This document shows positions 11,073 to 24,519 of a DNA stretch of 64,000 nucleotides, piece after piece. How positions within the stretch are numbered: position 1 is the first letter of the stretch; every line of letters begins with the position of its first letter. The notes beneath the pieces were generated by a model. It was not told the origin of the DNA and ran no database searches. It saw nothing but the letters and a program-made list of their open reading frames with translations. Made by a program: the position numbers and the translations under genes. This DNA comes from Sipunculus nudus (Eukaryota; Annelida; Sipuncula; Golfingiida; Sipunculidae): assembly GCA_026874595.1 (NCBI GenBank), contig CM049319.1, positions 58,288,917-58,352,916 of the forward strand. Reading direction: 5' to 3'.

Positions 11073-11266
11073 GATGTAATGAGCTTAATGTCTAGCCAGG
11101 TAAGTCTAAACATGTACAGGATTTTGCCCTGTGTCATAGACCGTGGGCATGTACTAATGACAACTTGTTACATGACTTTTATGTATTGCTATATGTAAAT
11201 ATGTTTAGCTGGACCCTGTGAGATAGAACGATACGATGTATCGAGAAAATACCGTGTATTTTCTTT

Positions 11267-11278
11267 AAAAGGAGGGGG
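11267..11278 (+). promoter_or_regulatory. Polypurine tract of the LTR retrotransposon
   Basis: AAAAGGAGGGGG lies directly before TGATGTCACC, about 195 bases after the pol stop. This is the expected position of the plus-strand primer of gypsy elements, and it defines the start of the 3' LTR. Confidence 0.7.
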
Positions 11279-12436
11279 TGATGTCACCAGACAATAGGTG
11301 ACAATATGTACGGTGTTTTGTATCATAGTTTAACGAAGTCTGTTCTCTATTGATATTGACGTGAAGCGTCATCCTAAAGCGTTGACAGGTCTTGATTGTA
11401 TATATATATTGTGTATTCTTGTATGAAATCCCATCGGCTATCAGCTGATTTATCTGTGTCACGCATCGTGTGTATTATTTACATTTGGTATGTGGGTCGC
11501 CATGGTGACGCTAACAGTCAAACTAGGTCACATATATCCTTATATGGGACACTTGAGGAATAAGCCAATCAGAGAACCGGATTGCCGTACACGGTGAACA
11601 GGCGATTGTGACGTCAGACTTCAAGAAGAGACGCTGAACGTTGATTCAGTTGGGTCTTGAAGCTTGAGGTGGCAGCACGCACGCACGGGAATAGGAACAT
11701 TGAAACGCCAGGAACGGCATAGAAGCAAGCTTCTACATGAGGCAAGGACCCAGCTCATGAAAACTCAGCCGTGCTGCCGACAGAGCTTCGTATTGGCGAT
11801 AAAGTGAAAGAGCGCTCGTCACCTGCCGGCCTATTTCAGCTTGACCTGGATACATAACCGCCGTAAGCCGTGAAACCATTGCTACACGAGCAAGGTCAAG
11901 GACTCTAAGCTCTACGTAAACAAAGAGCGCTATTGCATTCATGTGAACGTAAACCTACCCGGGTCGCTGACAAGCAAGATCAGTTGAAGATCGCTAAACT
12001 CAGAAAGACTAGATCTATATGGTGCTAACCATACGCTAGATTCTACACAAAACAGTAACCAGAGATCTCTGAAGGAACTGGACATTATTGTTTTTATACA
12101 AACCATGGACTCAGTAAATATCCTGTAATTTTAATGTGAAGAACGGTCGTATTGACACATCAACGCACACACTCACATTTGTGTCTCTGTAAGTATTGTC
12201 TTGAATTATATTTGTGAATTTAACCTGATGTCTCATAGTTTCTATTGATCTGGGTGTATGATTGTCTGGTATTTTAATACACGTCCTTAAAAGAACCTGG
12301 AAATGTCACCTGTAATGACCGGGATCTAATTTCTTGATGAGTGAAATCAAGTGGCGAGCGTAAACCCATCGTATGGTTTTATAGGATATATCCGTTGTAA
12401 AGTTTTCACGTTAAGTTAAGGGGTGACACCCCATCA
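11279..12436 (+). repeat. Putative 3' LTR
   Basis: The segment begins TGATGTCACC after the polypurine tract and may end at ...GGTGACACCCCATCA, so both ends carry TGATG/CATCA symmetry. It contains a TATA-like run (gtatatatata, near 11398). No matching 5' LTR was recognised, so the boundary and even the LTR identity rest on position and ends alone. Confidence 0.45.
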
Positions 12437-12491
12437 TGTCATTATTTTAACCTTGGTGCAGATATACACATTTTTTAAATTTGTTTAATTT

Positions 12492-12765
12492 TTAGCTCAG
12501 CTGACTATAAGTCATCTGAGCTATAGTCATGGTCCATTGTCCGTCGTCCGTCCGTCTGTCTGTCCAAATGAAGTCGCAAAGACCCAGTTTTCGGCTTGGT
12601 AGGAGATCTTGGGGACATCTAACATTATGCTGAATTTTGGATTCCTAGGTCTTACGGTTTCAAAACGTGCCACATCTACGGACGGACGGACGGACGGACA
12701 GACGGACGGACGACGGACAATGGACCACGACTATAGCTCAGATGACTTATAGTCAGCTGAGCTAA
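12492..12765. mobile_element. Short foldback element, family F (274 bp)
   Basis: The two ends are long inverted repeats: TTAGCTCAGCTGACTATAAG.. at 12492, and its reverse complement ending ..CTTATAGTCAGCTGAGCTAA at 12765. The pairing continues through the CCATTGTCCGTCGTCCGTCC blocks, so about 75 bases at each end can fold together. Family members or halves recur at 25335-25441, 30590-30816 (with its end at 34204-34219) and 55993-56215. Non-coding. Confidence 0.85.
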
Positions 12766-13430
12766 TAATAAAATATATGTGTATGCATAATATGACCCAA
12801 TATGAGCTAAACTCTGGATATATGATGATTGCAACTTTTGCAACAATTTTAATATTTTAACTTATAGTTTCAGTTTTTTACTCTGTATATATAATGATTG
12901 CAACTTTTGGAACAATTCTTATATTTTAACTTATGTTTTTAGGTTTTTTTTTATTAAAAATTTATAAAACCTGTAAATAAAAAAATGATTCAGATAAAAA
13001 CTTCTTAATGGAAAAAGTGGATATGCTTAAAAAAATAGGATTATATATAAACTTAAATGCATTATTCCCTTGAAAGTAAAATAAAGGTATTAGTCCATTC
13101 TGTCCACTTGCCTGTCCATCTGTAAATTTTCATATGCATCACAGTATCTCAAAACTTTTACTGTTTTTCTTCATGACAGTCTTGTCAGAGTATTAGTTTG
13201 CAATCATATATTTAGAACTTTACTATAACCAAGTAGGAGGGCCCCTTTCCTCTTAGCTTTTCATATTCTTATATAAATGAAAAACATTACAATAGAATAT
13301 TTCTACATCCACCTTCGTGCTGCCCTCACTTTTCCCTTCTCCGAACCCCATCCCAAAGTCAGCCTCAGTAAGCAAGAACAAGATGAATCAGATATATTCA
13401 TACTTTAATATTTTGTATAACTATTCATCC
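12766..13430. other. No gene seen; short tandem duplication
   Basis: A segment of about 70 bases with 'atgattgcaacttttg' and 'aacaattyt.atattttaacttat' is duplicated (12822-12870 and 12893-12935). Otherwise AT-rich non-coding sequence. Confidence 0.6.
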
Positions 13431-13952
13431 ATAGGTACCTATGTACATGCCAGAAATTATGTCAATATTGTGTAATATGTAGACATAGTGGGCATCACAA
13501 TAATGTACCTTGTCAAGACTAAAGAGATATTGTGTCATACAGTCACAAATTCATAAATCACTTCATCAGCATAGTTAATCATAACATCATATCTGTCAAA
13601 TTGAAAGCTTGCAGACTACCATACACTTTAGATCCTTCAACAAATAGCCTTATCATCATTCTACTACTGCTTATTCCTGCTGTCATTGCATTCATATTTG
13701 CTCAAATATATCACACTTTTCAACCCCTCCTAAATAAATAAAAAATAAACCACTATATTTGACTCTATTAATCCATCAGTCAGGTAATTTCATTTATCAT
13801 TTACTCACATATTACATTACATTCCTTTATAATAGCCTAACATGTCCATGATATTCATATGCTTTATCAACTCGATATAGTATCACAGTGGAGAAACATT
13901 TATAGTCCAATCACGATCACCTGAGCGCCGTGACCCATGGGTCCCTTGTTTA
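13431..13952 (+). repeat. Dispersed repeat E, copy 1 (~520 bp)
   Basis: Nearly collinear with 58491-59009. Both start CATAGGTACCTATGTACATGCC and end TGAGCGCC.TGACCCATGGGTCCCTTGTTT. The end carries the near-palindrome TGACCCATGGGTC. Related ends occur at 15222-15256 (minus) and 59760-59792 (plus). The small frames inside are not shared with known proteins that I recognise. Confidence 0.8.
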
Positions 13953-15540
13953 TATATGTCTTAAAAATGGTATTCTACATTGATTTGAAATATACTTTAA
14001 ATTTTGTTTTTTTTTAAACAAGAAAGACATATGTATGAGGAAAAACCCAAAACCATTTTGAGATACTGTCATGTAAAGTTTTATATTGGTCCATAAAAGT
14101 TTCCCAGAAAACCCCTCCCAGCACACTGATGACATCTCCAGTTCACCTAGATGTCTGCAGTCACTAAGCAATCTTGAAAGCCTCCCCAATGTCTGTTACT
14201 GAGTGAAAATGGGGAATTTGCTATGCAGTGTATGACCTTGGAAATTATATCAAGGTCAAAATCTGTGCCCTATAACTAATATTATGCTAAAGGTAAATTT
14301 TTTAGAATCATCCATATTTGAGATCCAGCACAAACAGCTCAGACAGATTAAAGATAAAATAAAACAAAATTTTGTAATCAATGGTATTACACACTGGGGG
14401 AGTGAAGTAAGTCCAGTGACAAAAAAAATATTGACCCAAATATTAATGCAGAAATAAACTCATCAATTTCTATAAGCCTTGCGTCCATATGGGCAAAAGA
14501 GCTTAAGAAACACAATGATGCGGATATAATGTTTTCTTTAGAATTATCCTCCAGTCTTACCAGTCCCTCAGATTGTCAAACTCCCTTCATCCTCTTTTCA
14601 TGTTTCTATCTGAGACTCAGATTCTTCCATGTATAGCAGACACTTATCCTTCCCCAGGGCCACCCAAGAGCTATCAACCTGATACAAGAGGCTTTACTAA
14701 TGCCAGACCACATTAACGAGGACTCTAATATTGAATCATTGTCTCGAGCATCCAGGTAACACCCTAGGACAAAAACTACAGATCTGCATCCGAACTTGCA
14801 ACAGCCTAATTCCATGTTGTGGAATGCTCCCAAAACTGTTTGCATTCATTTATTCAGCTCATATTCCCAGGTTCATTCATACAAAAGTGACTGCACATTT
14901 GTTAATATTTGTTTTTGATGTTCCTGAATTTGGATAATGTTCCAAACCCACACAAAAATCTTATATATCCTTCACTGGCCATCCCAGAAATGCCTTGAAA
15001 AATTCATGAGATTCTGTTCATGATTGCTTAAGTTATGTTGTGGACAATCACATAAACATACAAACAGGGATGAACTCATACCCTCCTGGCAGAGACAAAA
15101 AGCACAGACTCCACAGTTAAAAGGCCATTTGACATAACATCAACAAGTAAATTGTGGCTTACTGTTACTGAGTGCTTAAAATAGTGTACCCTTTAAAAAT
15201 TTGTAAATTAAAAAATGTAAAACAAGTGACCCATGGGTCATGACGCTCAGCTGCCAAAGCATGACCTGTGACATCATGGACTGAGATTCACAAATTCCAG
15301 TCAAATTTTGAAGAACCAATTTGCCAATTTGTTGAAAATTTTCTATGATAACAGAAATATATATCACCTATGTCTGGTTAAAACACAGTGAATTGATGGT
15401 CTGAGGAAAATGCATGATTGTTAAGCTATCAGGAACTATTCCAACAGCTTGCTTGAAACCTGTCAGTCTCAAAAGGAACACCACAAAGGGCAAATATAAG
15501 ATCAAAATATATAGCAAAAATCAAGGAAATACATGCAAGA
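13953..15540. other. No gene seen; contains one inverted end of repeat E type
   Basis: Bases 15222-15256 carry AAACAAGTGACCCATGGGTCATGACGC, the reverse-oriented end of the family ending at 13952, so an element of that class probably lies just right of 15222 on the minus strand. The remainder is AT-rich without coding structure. Confidence 0.5.
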
Positions 15541-17240
15541 ACTAGAATACGGGTAGTCGACAAGCGACTACTTGTATCCACCTAAATCAGAGTGGAACGG
15601 GTGAAGTGTTGCATATTAGCATGGATGTCTGCAGCCAAATTGTGTATGTAGATTGCGCTACCTACCAAAAAATCCAGAAAGCCATCCAAGTTGTATACAT
15701 ATGCAAAATTTAAGGCAGATAAGTCAAACCACTATATTGTATATGAGTGATTTTTGCCCTTGGCAGACAAACAGATGGACGCTGTGCAAATAGTTGCAGG
15801 TGGCGCCACCAGTTTAGCGTATGATAAAGAGCTTTATGAGAACTATAAACATGCAAAACTTTGGCCCAAACGGTCAAACGGTTGCCAAGATATGAGCTTG
15901 GATATCTGCTGCATAAACTAGAATGCAGGTGGCGCCACCTGTCATAAAATCAGAAAAGCTATCCAGGATGTATAAGCATGCCGAATTTCAGGTGAATTAG
16001 TCAAACCACTGCAGAGATATGAGTGATTTTAACCCAAGGCAGACGAACAGATGGACACTGTGCAAACATGGTTGCAGGTGGCACCACCATTTTTTGTGTA
16101 TGTTATAAAGCTCCCCAAGGGCTCCATTTGTGCAAAAAAATTTTCCTGATCGGTCAAACGGTTCCTGAGATATGAGCTTGGATGTCTGCAGCGTAAATGT
16201 GAATGTAGGTGGCGCCACCTGTCATTAAATCAGAAAAGCTATCCAGGATGTATAGGCATGCCAAATTTCAGGTGAATTAGTCAAGTCACTGCAGAGATAT
16301 GAGTGATTTTAACCCAAGGCAGACAAACAGATGGACACTGTGCAAACATGGTTGCAGGTAGTGCCACCATTTTTGGTGTATGTTATAAAGCTCTCCAAGG
16401 GCTACATTTGTGCAAAAGAATTTTCCTGATCGGTCAAACGGTTCCCGAGATATGAGCTTGGATGTCTGCAGCGTAAACGTGAATGTAGGTGGCGCCACCT
16501 GTCATAAAATCAGAAAAGCTATCCAGGATGTATACGCATGCCAAATTTCAGGTGAATTAGTCAAGTCACTGCAGAGATATGAGTGATTTTAACCCAAGGC
16601 AGACGAACAGATGGACACTGTGCAAACATGGTTGCAGGTGGCGCCACCATTTTTGGTGTATGTTATAAAGCTCTCCAAGGGCTACATTTGTGCAAAAGAA
16701 TTTTCCTGATCGGTCAAACGGTTCCCGAGATATGAGCTTGGATGTCTGCAGTGTAAACGTGAATGTAGGTGGCGCTACCTGTGATAAAATCAGAAAAGCT
16801 ATCCAGGATGTTTCACATGCCAAATTTCAGGTGAATTAGTCAAGTCACTGCAGAGATATGAGTGATTTTAACCCAAGGCAGACGAACAGATGGACACTGA
16901 GCAAACATGGTTGCAGGTGGCGCCACCATTTTTGGTGTATGTTATAAAGCTCTCCGAGGGCTACATTTGTGCAAAAAAATTTTCCTGATCGGTCAAACGG
17001 TTCCCAAGATATGTGGGTTTATGTGTGGAAACAGACGCACAAACGGACGCAGAGCGCAGAGGAAAGGTCAGAGGTCAAAACAAAATCGGGGCGCAGCAGT
17101 TCACATGTGACCCGAACATAATCCCGGGTTTCGGAAAAATCCACCCAGCGGTTACAGAGGAGTTCTCCGGACACCTACGCTGCGGCGGCGGCGTGCAGCT
17201 GAAAACATAGTATCCGCAAAACTCTGTTTTGGCGGATACA
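15541..17240 (+). mobile_element. Satellite-carrying Helentron-like element, family B copy B1
   Basis: It starts ACTAGAATACGGGTAGTCG, where GTAGTCG..CGACTAC can form a hairpin, followed by TGTATCC.CC. Then comes a tandem array of ~281-base units, with landmark GGTGGCGCCACCTGTCAT.AAATCAG near 15928, 16208, 16490 and 16770. It closes with a GGC-rich stretch, GAAAACATAGTATCCGC and a 3' hairpin ending GGCGGATACA at 17240. It is flanked by A on both sides with no longer duplication. This design fits non-autonomous Helentron (HINE/pearl-like) elements. Many short frames in the array on both strands are artefacts of the repeat. Confidence 0.7.
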
Positions 17241-17371
17241 ATTATTGAGAAACAGGTGCTTCTGTATGAATTTTTATTCAATACAAGCCAACTGTACTGC
17301 ACTTTTATAAATGATGGTAATATTTATTCAGAAATATTTGACCCAATCCTTTACAAGATTACATTTATATA

Positions 17372-19977
17372 ACTAGACATTTCTTGGCACCGCAGGTGCC
17401 AGAGTATCCCCAGACATAGTAGGCCCCCACCCCCTTTATAAATAGACCCCCATTTTTAGCAGCATATACTGACACTTGGCATATTCATTGTTTCTTCCAT
17501 CTAACAATCCACAATCTTGTTAAAGATGTTGGTCCTGTGACCTTGATCTTTTTAAAGATGTGTCCTGTGACCTTGACCTTTGACCTCATCACCCCAAAAT
17601 CAATTTGGGTCTTGCTTTTCCAATGGGACATATGCAAGTTAAGTTTGAAATCTATACATCAATAAAGCAGGAATTATCACCCAGAAACTAATTTTTGGAC
17701 AGATGGCTCCTGTGACCTTCACCTTTGACCTTGTGACCTCAAAATTGATAGTGTTCTTCCTCTCTTGGCAGGAGAACTATATGTGCAAGATGAAAGATCT
17801 GAGATGAAATGTTTGAATGAAAATGCATCCACATCTTTTTAAAGATGTGTCCTGTGACCTTGACCTTTGACCTCATCACCCCAAAATCAATTTGGGTCTT
17901 GCTTTTCCGATGGGACATATACAAGTCAAGTTTGAAATCCATACATCAATAAAAGCAGGAATTATCATCCAGAAACTAATTTTTGGACAGATGGCTCTTG
18001 TGACCTTCACCTTTGACCTTGTGACCTCACAATTGATAGGGGTCTTCCACTCTTGGCAGGTGAACTATATATGCAAGAGGAAAGATCTGAGATGAATTGT
18101 TTGGCTGAAAATGCATCCACAATCTTTTTAAAGAGGTTTCCTGTGACGTTGACCTTTGACCTCATAACCCCAAAATCTATTCAGGTCTTGCTTTTCCAAT
18201 GGGCCAAATTCAAGTCAAGTTTGAAATCCATACATCAATAAAAGAAGGAATTATCATCCAGGAACTAATTTTTGGACAGATGGCTCCTGTGACCTTCACC
18301 TTTGACCTTGTGACCTCAAAACTGATAGGGTTCTTCCTCTCTTGGCATGTGAACTATATGTGCAAGATGAAAGATCTGAGATGAAATGTTTGGATGAAAA
18401 TGCATCCACATCTTTTCAAAGGTGTGTCCTGTGACCTTGACCTTTGACCTCATAACCTCAAAATCAATTTGGGTCTTGCTTTTCCAATGGGACATATACA
18501 AGTCAAGTTTGAAATCCATACATCAATAAAAGCAGGAATTATCATCCAGAAACTAATTTTTGGACAGATGGCTCCTGTGACCTTCACCTTTGACCTTGTG
18601 ACCTCAAAATTGATAGGGGTCTTCTACTCTTGGCAGGTGAACTATATGTGCAAGATGAAAGATCTGAGATGAATTGTTTGGCTGAAAATGCATCCACAAT
18701 CTTTTTAAAAAGGTTTCCTGTGACCTTGACCTTTGACCTCATGACCCCAAAATCAATTTGGGTCTTGCTTTTCTAATGGGATATATACAAGTAAAGTTTG
18801 AAATCCATACATCAATAAAAGTAGGAATTATCATCCAGAAACTAATTTTTGGACAGATGGCTCCTGTGACCTTCACCTTTGACCTTGTGACCTCAAAATT
18901 GATAGGGTTCTTCCTCTCTTGGCAGGTGAACTTTATGTGCAAGATGAAAGATCTGAGATGAAATGTTTGGCTGAAAATGCATCCACATCTTTTTAAAGGT
19001 GTGTCCTGTGACCTTGACCTTTGACCTCATAACCCCAAAATCAATTTGGGTCTTGCTTTTCCAATGGGACATATACAAGTCAAGTTTGAAATCAATACAT
19101 CAATAAAGCAGGAATTATCATCCAGAAACTAATTTTTGGACAGATAGCTCCTGTGGCCTTGACCTTTGACCTTGTGACCCCAAAATTTATATGGATCATC
19201 CACTACTGGCAAGTGAGCTATATATTCAAGATGGAAGACCTAAGATGAAAGTTTGGCTTAAAATGCATCCACAGTATCTTTTAAAATGCCAGTCCAGTGA
19301 CCTTGACCTTTGAACTCATGACCCTAGAACCTATAGAGTTCTTACTTTAGTGGTGGGCCATACATAAGTCATGTTTGAAATCCATATGGCTATCAACACT
19401 GGAGATATCATAAGAGGTGTGTGATTTTCACCATATATGGCAATATTCAAGGTCAAGGCCACTATCATAGGAAAGGTCATGACCCCAATTTAAATAAACA
19501 TCATCCCATAACCCATACCTATGTATAAGCATAATATAAAAGAAATCTGTCCATTAGTTTTTGACTTATAATGCTCACAGTACTGTAAGGTGGCAATTTT
19601 GGGGGTATTAAACGGCACAAAAACAAGTAAAGAATAATAGGTGGCGCCACCAGTTTCTGGAACATGACAACCCTATCCATGATCTTCCATCAACTTGATT
19701 TTGGGATAAATCCATGCAAGATTTCTTGAGATATTAAAGAATTTGTGTGATTTTCCCCAAAATTGGACCTATTCAAGGTCAAGGACACTCTCCTAGTAAA
19801 GGTCATGACCTCATTTTAAATAGGCGTCGTCCTCACACCCATATCTATACATATACCAAGTTTGGTAAAGTTCCGTGAAATATTTTTTGGGTTATCGCGC
19901 CAACAAGATTTATATGCGGCGGCGGCGGCGGGACCGGTATGAAAACGTAGTATCCCCCGACTTTGTCTGGGGATACA
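17372..19977 (+). mobile_element. Satellite-carrying Helentron-like element, family A copy A1
   Basis: The 5' end is ACTAGACATTTCTTGGCACC, in which GGCACC-gca-GGTGCC forms a hairpin, followed by GTATCCCCAGAC. A tandem array of ~288-base units follows; each unit is two ~144-base halves built on TGACCTTGACCTTTGACCT and TGACCTTCACCTTTGACCT. After the array come a unique tail with GGTGGCGCCACC at 19640-19651, a (GGC)n stretch, CATAGTATCCCCCGAC and the 3' end GTCTGGGGATACA. The terminal GTATCCCCAGAC and GTCTGGGGATAC are inverted repeats. Length 2606 bp. Confidence 0.75.
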
Positions 19978-21040
19978 AATATACATCCAACTGCATTCAC
20001 TTTAACTTTTCTTGAGATAATATGATCAAAAGGAATTAAAAGATGGTTGCCTGGTGGCCATATTGGACTTCTGACAAGTCTGAAATCAGACAACAAACAT
20101 TCTCTAAATCGGACCAAACATTGAAGAAAAATTAATGAAACTGCACTGAAGAAAGAATTTCTAAGGTGGCTAACTGGCAGACATAATGGATTTCTGACAA
20201 GTATGACATTTGATATCCCACATTCTCCAATAAGAGACCAAACTTGGGGCAAATTATCCAGTAATTAATGCCCAAAATAATTCAAAAGGCATGTCCAGGC
20301 CCTCATATCAGATTTATAGATATGCAATTGTAAAAAGTGTAAGTCCAATATTTTTTATTATCACTCTGCTTTTCAATGGGGTCAGCAGGGTAGGGAAACT
20401 GCCAAACCTGAAAGAAAAGAAATGCAGAAAGCATGACTAAGAGTCTTGAAATAAAACAAAAAGCCATCCTAAATCAAGGTACCCATCCACATATTATGAA
20501 AACAAACACTTGCTTTTATATGTGGTGATATATATTAAAATATTCAGATATTTAGGAAACTAAGTTTATTGCTAGGATTCCATAAAATAAACTGCAAAAT
20601 GTTCCCATCATCTTATAAATCAGTAGCTAAACCTTAATACTATACTCTCATAGTCTTAATGCCTGGCTGAAGCATTCTGACAACAGTGTTTTTGTTATGA
20701 AGTAACGAGGTACCTATCACTGAGCCTTATCACTTAATAGGCTGATACAAAAGGGAGTCATATGTCACCAGTGTCACTCACAATTACAGCCACACAGGGA
20801 GATGTACCAGCTGGGGTGGGATGGTTATATATACAAGAAAAATAGAGATGGTCTATAAAATAAGTAATTGTGAACATCCCTGACCTATGACCTTGGCCTT
20901 TTGCCCATATATCAACTGGATTCTTTCTCAATGATGGGTAACTACTAACTACTTAAATCTGGTGTAATTACTTGGCAACCAATGGGTGAGTAACTTTGAC
21001 CTGCAACCTTTAACCCGCTGACCAGCTGACCCCAAAATCA
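19978..21040. other. No gene seen between A1 and A2
   Basis: A minus-strand frame at 19845-20252 straddles the A1 end and is not convincing as a gene. Around 20875-21040 there are weak TGACCT-type satellite units (gacctatgaccttggcc, tgacctgcaacctt) into which A2 has inserted; the remainder is AT-rich non-coding. Confidence 0.5.
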
Positions 21041-24000
21041 ACTAGACATTTCTTGGCACCGCAGGTGCCAGAGTATCCCCAGACATAGTAGGCCCCCACC
21101 CCCTTTATAAATAGACCCCCATTTTTAGCAGCATATACTGACACTTGGCATATTCATTGTTTCTTCCATCTAACAATCCACAATCTTGTTAAAGATGTTG
21201 GTCCTGTGACCTTGATCTTTTTAAAGATGTGTCCTGTGACCTTGACCTGTGACCTCATGACCCCAAAATCAAATCTGGTCTTGCTTTTCCAATGGGACAT
21301 ATGCAAGTTAAGTTTGAAATCTATACATCAATAAAGCAGGAATTATCACCCAGAAACTAATTTTTGGACAGATGGCTCCTGTGACCTTCACCTTTGACCT
21401 TGTGACCTCAAAATTGATAGTGTTCTTCCTCTCTTGGCAGGAGAACTATATGTGCAAGATGAAAGATCTGAGATGAAATGTTTGGATGAAAATGCATCCA
21501 CATCTTTTTAAAGATGTGTACTGTGACCTTGACCTTTGACCTCATCACCCCAAAATCAATTTGGGTCTTGCTTTTCCAATGGGACATATACAAGTCAAGT
21601 TTGAAATCCATACATCAATAAAAGCAGGAATTATCATCCAGAAACTAATTTTTGGACAGATGGCTCCTGTGACCTTCACCTTTGACCTTGTGACTTCACA
21701 ATTGATAGGAGTCTTCCACTCTTGGCAGGTGAACTATATATGCAAGAGGAAAGATCTGAGATGAATTGTTTGGCTGAAAATGCATCCACAATCTTTTTAA
21801 AGAGGTTTCCTGTGACCTTGACCTTTGACCTCATGACCCCAAAATCAATTCAGGTCTTGCTTTTCCAATGGGTCAAATTCAAGTCAAGTTTGAAATCCAT
21901 ACATCAATAAAAGAAGGAATTATCATCCAGAAACTAATTTTTGGACAGATGGTTCCTGTGACCTTCACCTTTGACCTTGTGACTTCACAATTGAAAGGGG
22001 TCTTCCACTCTTGGCAGGTGAACAATATATGCAAGATGAAAGATCTGAGATGAAATGTTTGGATGAAAATGCATCCACATCTTTTTAAAGGTGTGTCCTG
22101 TGACCTTGACCTTTGACCTCATAACCTCAAAATCAATTTGGGTCTTGCTTTTCCAATGGGATATATACAAGTCAAGTTTGAAATCTATACATCAGTAAAA
22201 GCAGGAATTATCATCCAGAAACTAAATTTTGGACTGATGGCTCCTGTGACCTTCACCTTTGACCTTGTGACCTCACAATTGATAGGGGTCTTCTACTCTT
22301 GGCAGGTGAACTATATGTGCAAGATGAAAGATCTGAGATGAATTGTTTGGCTGAAAATGCATCCACAATCTTTTTAAAAAGGTTTCCTGTGACCTTGACC
22401 TTTGACCTCATGACCCCAAAATCTATTCAGGTCTTGCTTTTCCAAAGGGTCAAATACAAGTCGAGTTTGAAATCCATTCATCAATAAAAGAAGGAATTAT
22501 CATCCAGAAACTAATTTTTGGACAGATTGCTCCTGTGACCTTCACCTTTGACATTGTGACCTCAAAATTGATAGGGTTCTTCCTCTCTTGGCAGGTGAAC
22601 TATATGTGCAAGATGAAAGACCTGAGATGAAATGTTTGGCTGAAAATGCATCCACATCTTTTTAAAGGTGTGTCCTGTGACCTTGACCTTTGACCTTATA
22701 ACCTCAAAATCAATTTGGGTCTTGCTTTTCCAATGGGACATATACAAGTCAAGTTTGAAATCCATACATCAATAAAAGCAGGAATTATCATCCAGAAACT
22801 AATTTTTGGACAGATGGCTCCTGTGACCTTCACCTTTGACCTTGTGACCTCAAAATTGATAGGGTTCTTCCTCTCTTGGCAGGTGAACTATATGTGCAAG
22901 ATGAAAGATCTGAGATGAAATGTTTGGCTGAAAATGCATCCACATCTTTTTAAAGGTGTGTCCTGTGACCTTGACCTTTGACCTCATAACCTCAATATGA
23001 ATTTGGGTCTTGCTTTTCCAATGGGACATATACAAGTCAAGTTTGAAATCCATACATCAATAAAAGCAGGAATTATCATCCAGAAACTAATTTTTGGACA
23101 GATGGCTCCTGTGACCTTCACCTTTGACCTTGTGACCTCAAAATTGATAGGGTTCTTCCTCTCTTGGCCGATGAACTATATGTGCAAGATGAAAGATCTG
23201 AGATGAAATATTTGGCTGAAAATGCATCCACATCTTTTTAAAGGTGTGTCCTGTGACCTTGACCTTTGACCTTATAACCTCAAAATCAATTTGGGTCTTG
23301 CTTTTCGAATGGGACATATACAAGTCAAGTTTGAAATCCATACATCAATAAAAGCAGGAATTATCATCCAGAAACTAATTTTTGGACAGATGGCTCCTGT
23401 GACCTTCACCTTTGACCTTGTGACCTCAAAACTGATAGGGGTCTTCCTCTATTGGCAGATGACTTACAAGTGGAAGATGAAAGGTCTGAGATGAAATGTT
23501 TGGCTTAAAATGCATCCACAATCTTTTTAAAGATGTGTCCTGTGACCTTGACCTTTGACCTCATGACCCCAAAATCAATTGGAGTCTTGCTTTTTCAATG
23601 GGACATATATAAGTCAAGTTTGAAATCAATACATCAATAAAAGCAGGAATTATCATCCAGAAACGAATTTTTGGACAGATAGCTCCTGTCGCCTTGACCT
23701 TTGACCTTGTGACCCCAAAATTTATATGGATCATCCACTACTGGCAAGTGAGCTATATATTCAAGATGGAAGACCTAAGATGAAAGTTTGGCTTAAAATG
23801 CATCCACAGTATCTTTTAAAATGCCAGTCCAGTGACCTTGACCTTTGACCTCATGACCCTAGAACCAATAGGGTTCTTACTTTAGTGGTGGGCCATACAT
23901 AAGTCATGTTTGAAATCCATATGGCTATCAACACTGGAGATATCATAAGAGGTGTGTGATTTTCACCATATATGGCAATATTCAAGGTCAAGGCCACTAT

Positions 24001-24512
24001 CATAGGAAAGGTCATGACCCCAATTTAAATAAACATCATCCCATAACCCATATCTATGTATATGCATAATATAAAAGAAATCTGTCCATTAGTTTTTGAC
24101 TTATAATGCTCACAGTACTGTAAGGTGGCAATTTTGGGGGTATTAAACGGCACAAAAACAAGTAAAGAATAATAGGTGGCGCCACCAGTTTCTGGAACAT
24201 GACAACCCTATCCATGATCTTCCATCAACTTGATTTTGGGATAAATCCATGCAAGATTTCTTGAGATATTAAAGAATTTGTGTGATTTTCCCCAAAATTG
24301 GACCTATTCAAGGTCAAGGACACTCTCCTAGTAAAGGTCATGACCTCATTTTAAATAGGCGTCGTCCTCTCACCCATATCTATACATATACCAAGTTTGG
24401 TAAAGTTCCGTGAAATATTTTTTGGGTTATCGCGCCAACAAGATTTATATGCGGCGGCGGCGGCGGGACCGGTATGAAAACATAGTATCCCCCGACTTTG
24501 TCTGGGGATACA
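21041..24512 (+). mobile_element. Satellite-carrying Helentron-like element, family A copy A2
   Basis: Almost identical to A1 over its first ~200 and last ~830 bases, with the same hairpins and the GGTGGCGCCACC at 24175-24186. It is 866 bases longer (3472 bp), close to three 288-base units, so the copies differ mainly in array length. Unit-to-unit similarity is very high, especially 22.6-23.5 kb. Both flanks show A at the insertion point, with no longer target duplication. Confidence 0.75.
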
Positions 24513-24519
24513 ATAAGTT

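Larger units (their letters stand above)
7500..12436 (+). mobile_element. Ty3/gypsy-type LTR retrotransposon, integrase-before-RT order, internally deleted
   Basis: The coding body runs gag (7500-8480), protease (around 8733), integrase (9300-10350), then RT tail plus RNase H (10410-11072). A polypurine tract (11267-11278, AAAAGGAGGGGG) is followed by TGATGTCACC, the expected start of a 3' LTR. Its likely end is ...CCCCATCA at 12436 (TGATG...CATCA ends, about 1.16 kb). The LTR end is inferred from terminal symmetry only, and the 5' LTR was not found. The integrase-before-RT order together with a SCAN-like gag matches the Gmr1-like group of gypsy elements. The element cannot be autonomous because the RT palm is absent. 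Confidence 0.75.

Noticed and set aside
15997-16823. Minus-strand frames MAPPTFTFTLQTSKLIS.. repeated in B1
   Set aside because: Same reason: one per ~281-base unit, also present in B2, non-coding array.
17739-23494. Repeated ~67-codon open frames on both strands in the A1/A2 arrays (starting MGLAFPMGH or MDFKLDLYMSH)
   Set aside because: They recur once per 288-base unit on both strands, have no splice or start context, and follow from the stop-poor satellite sequence. They are not a protein family.
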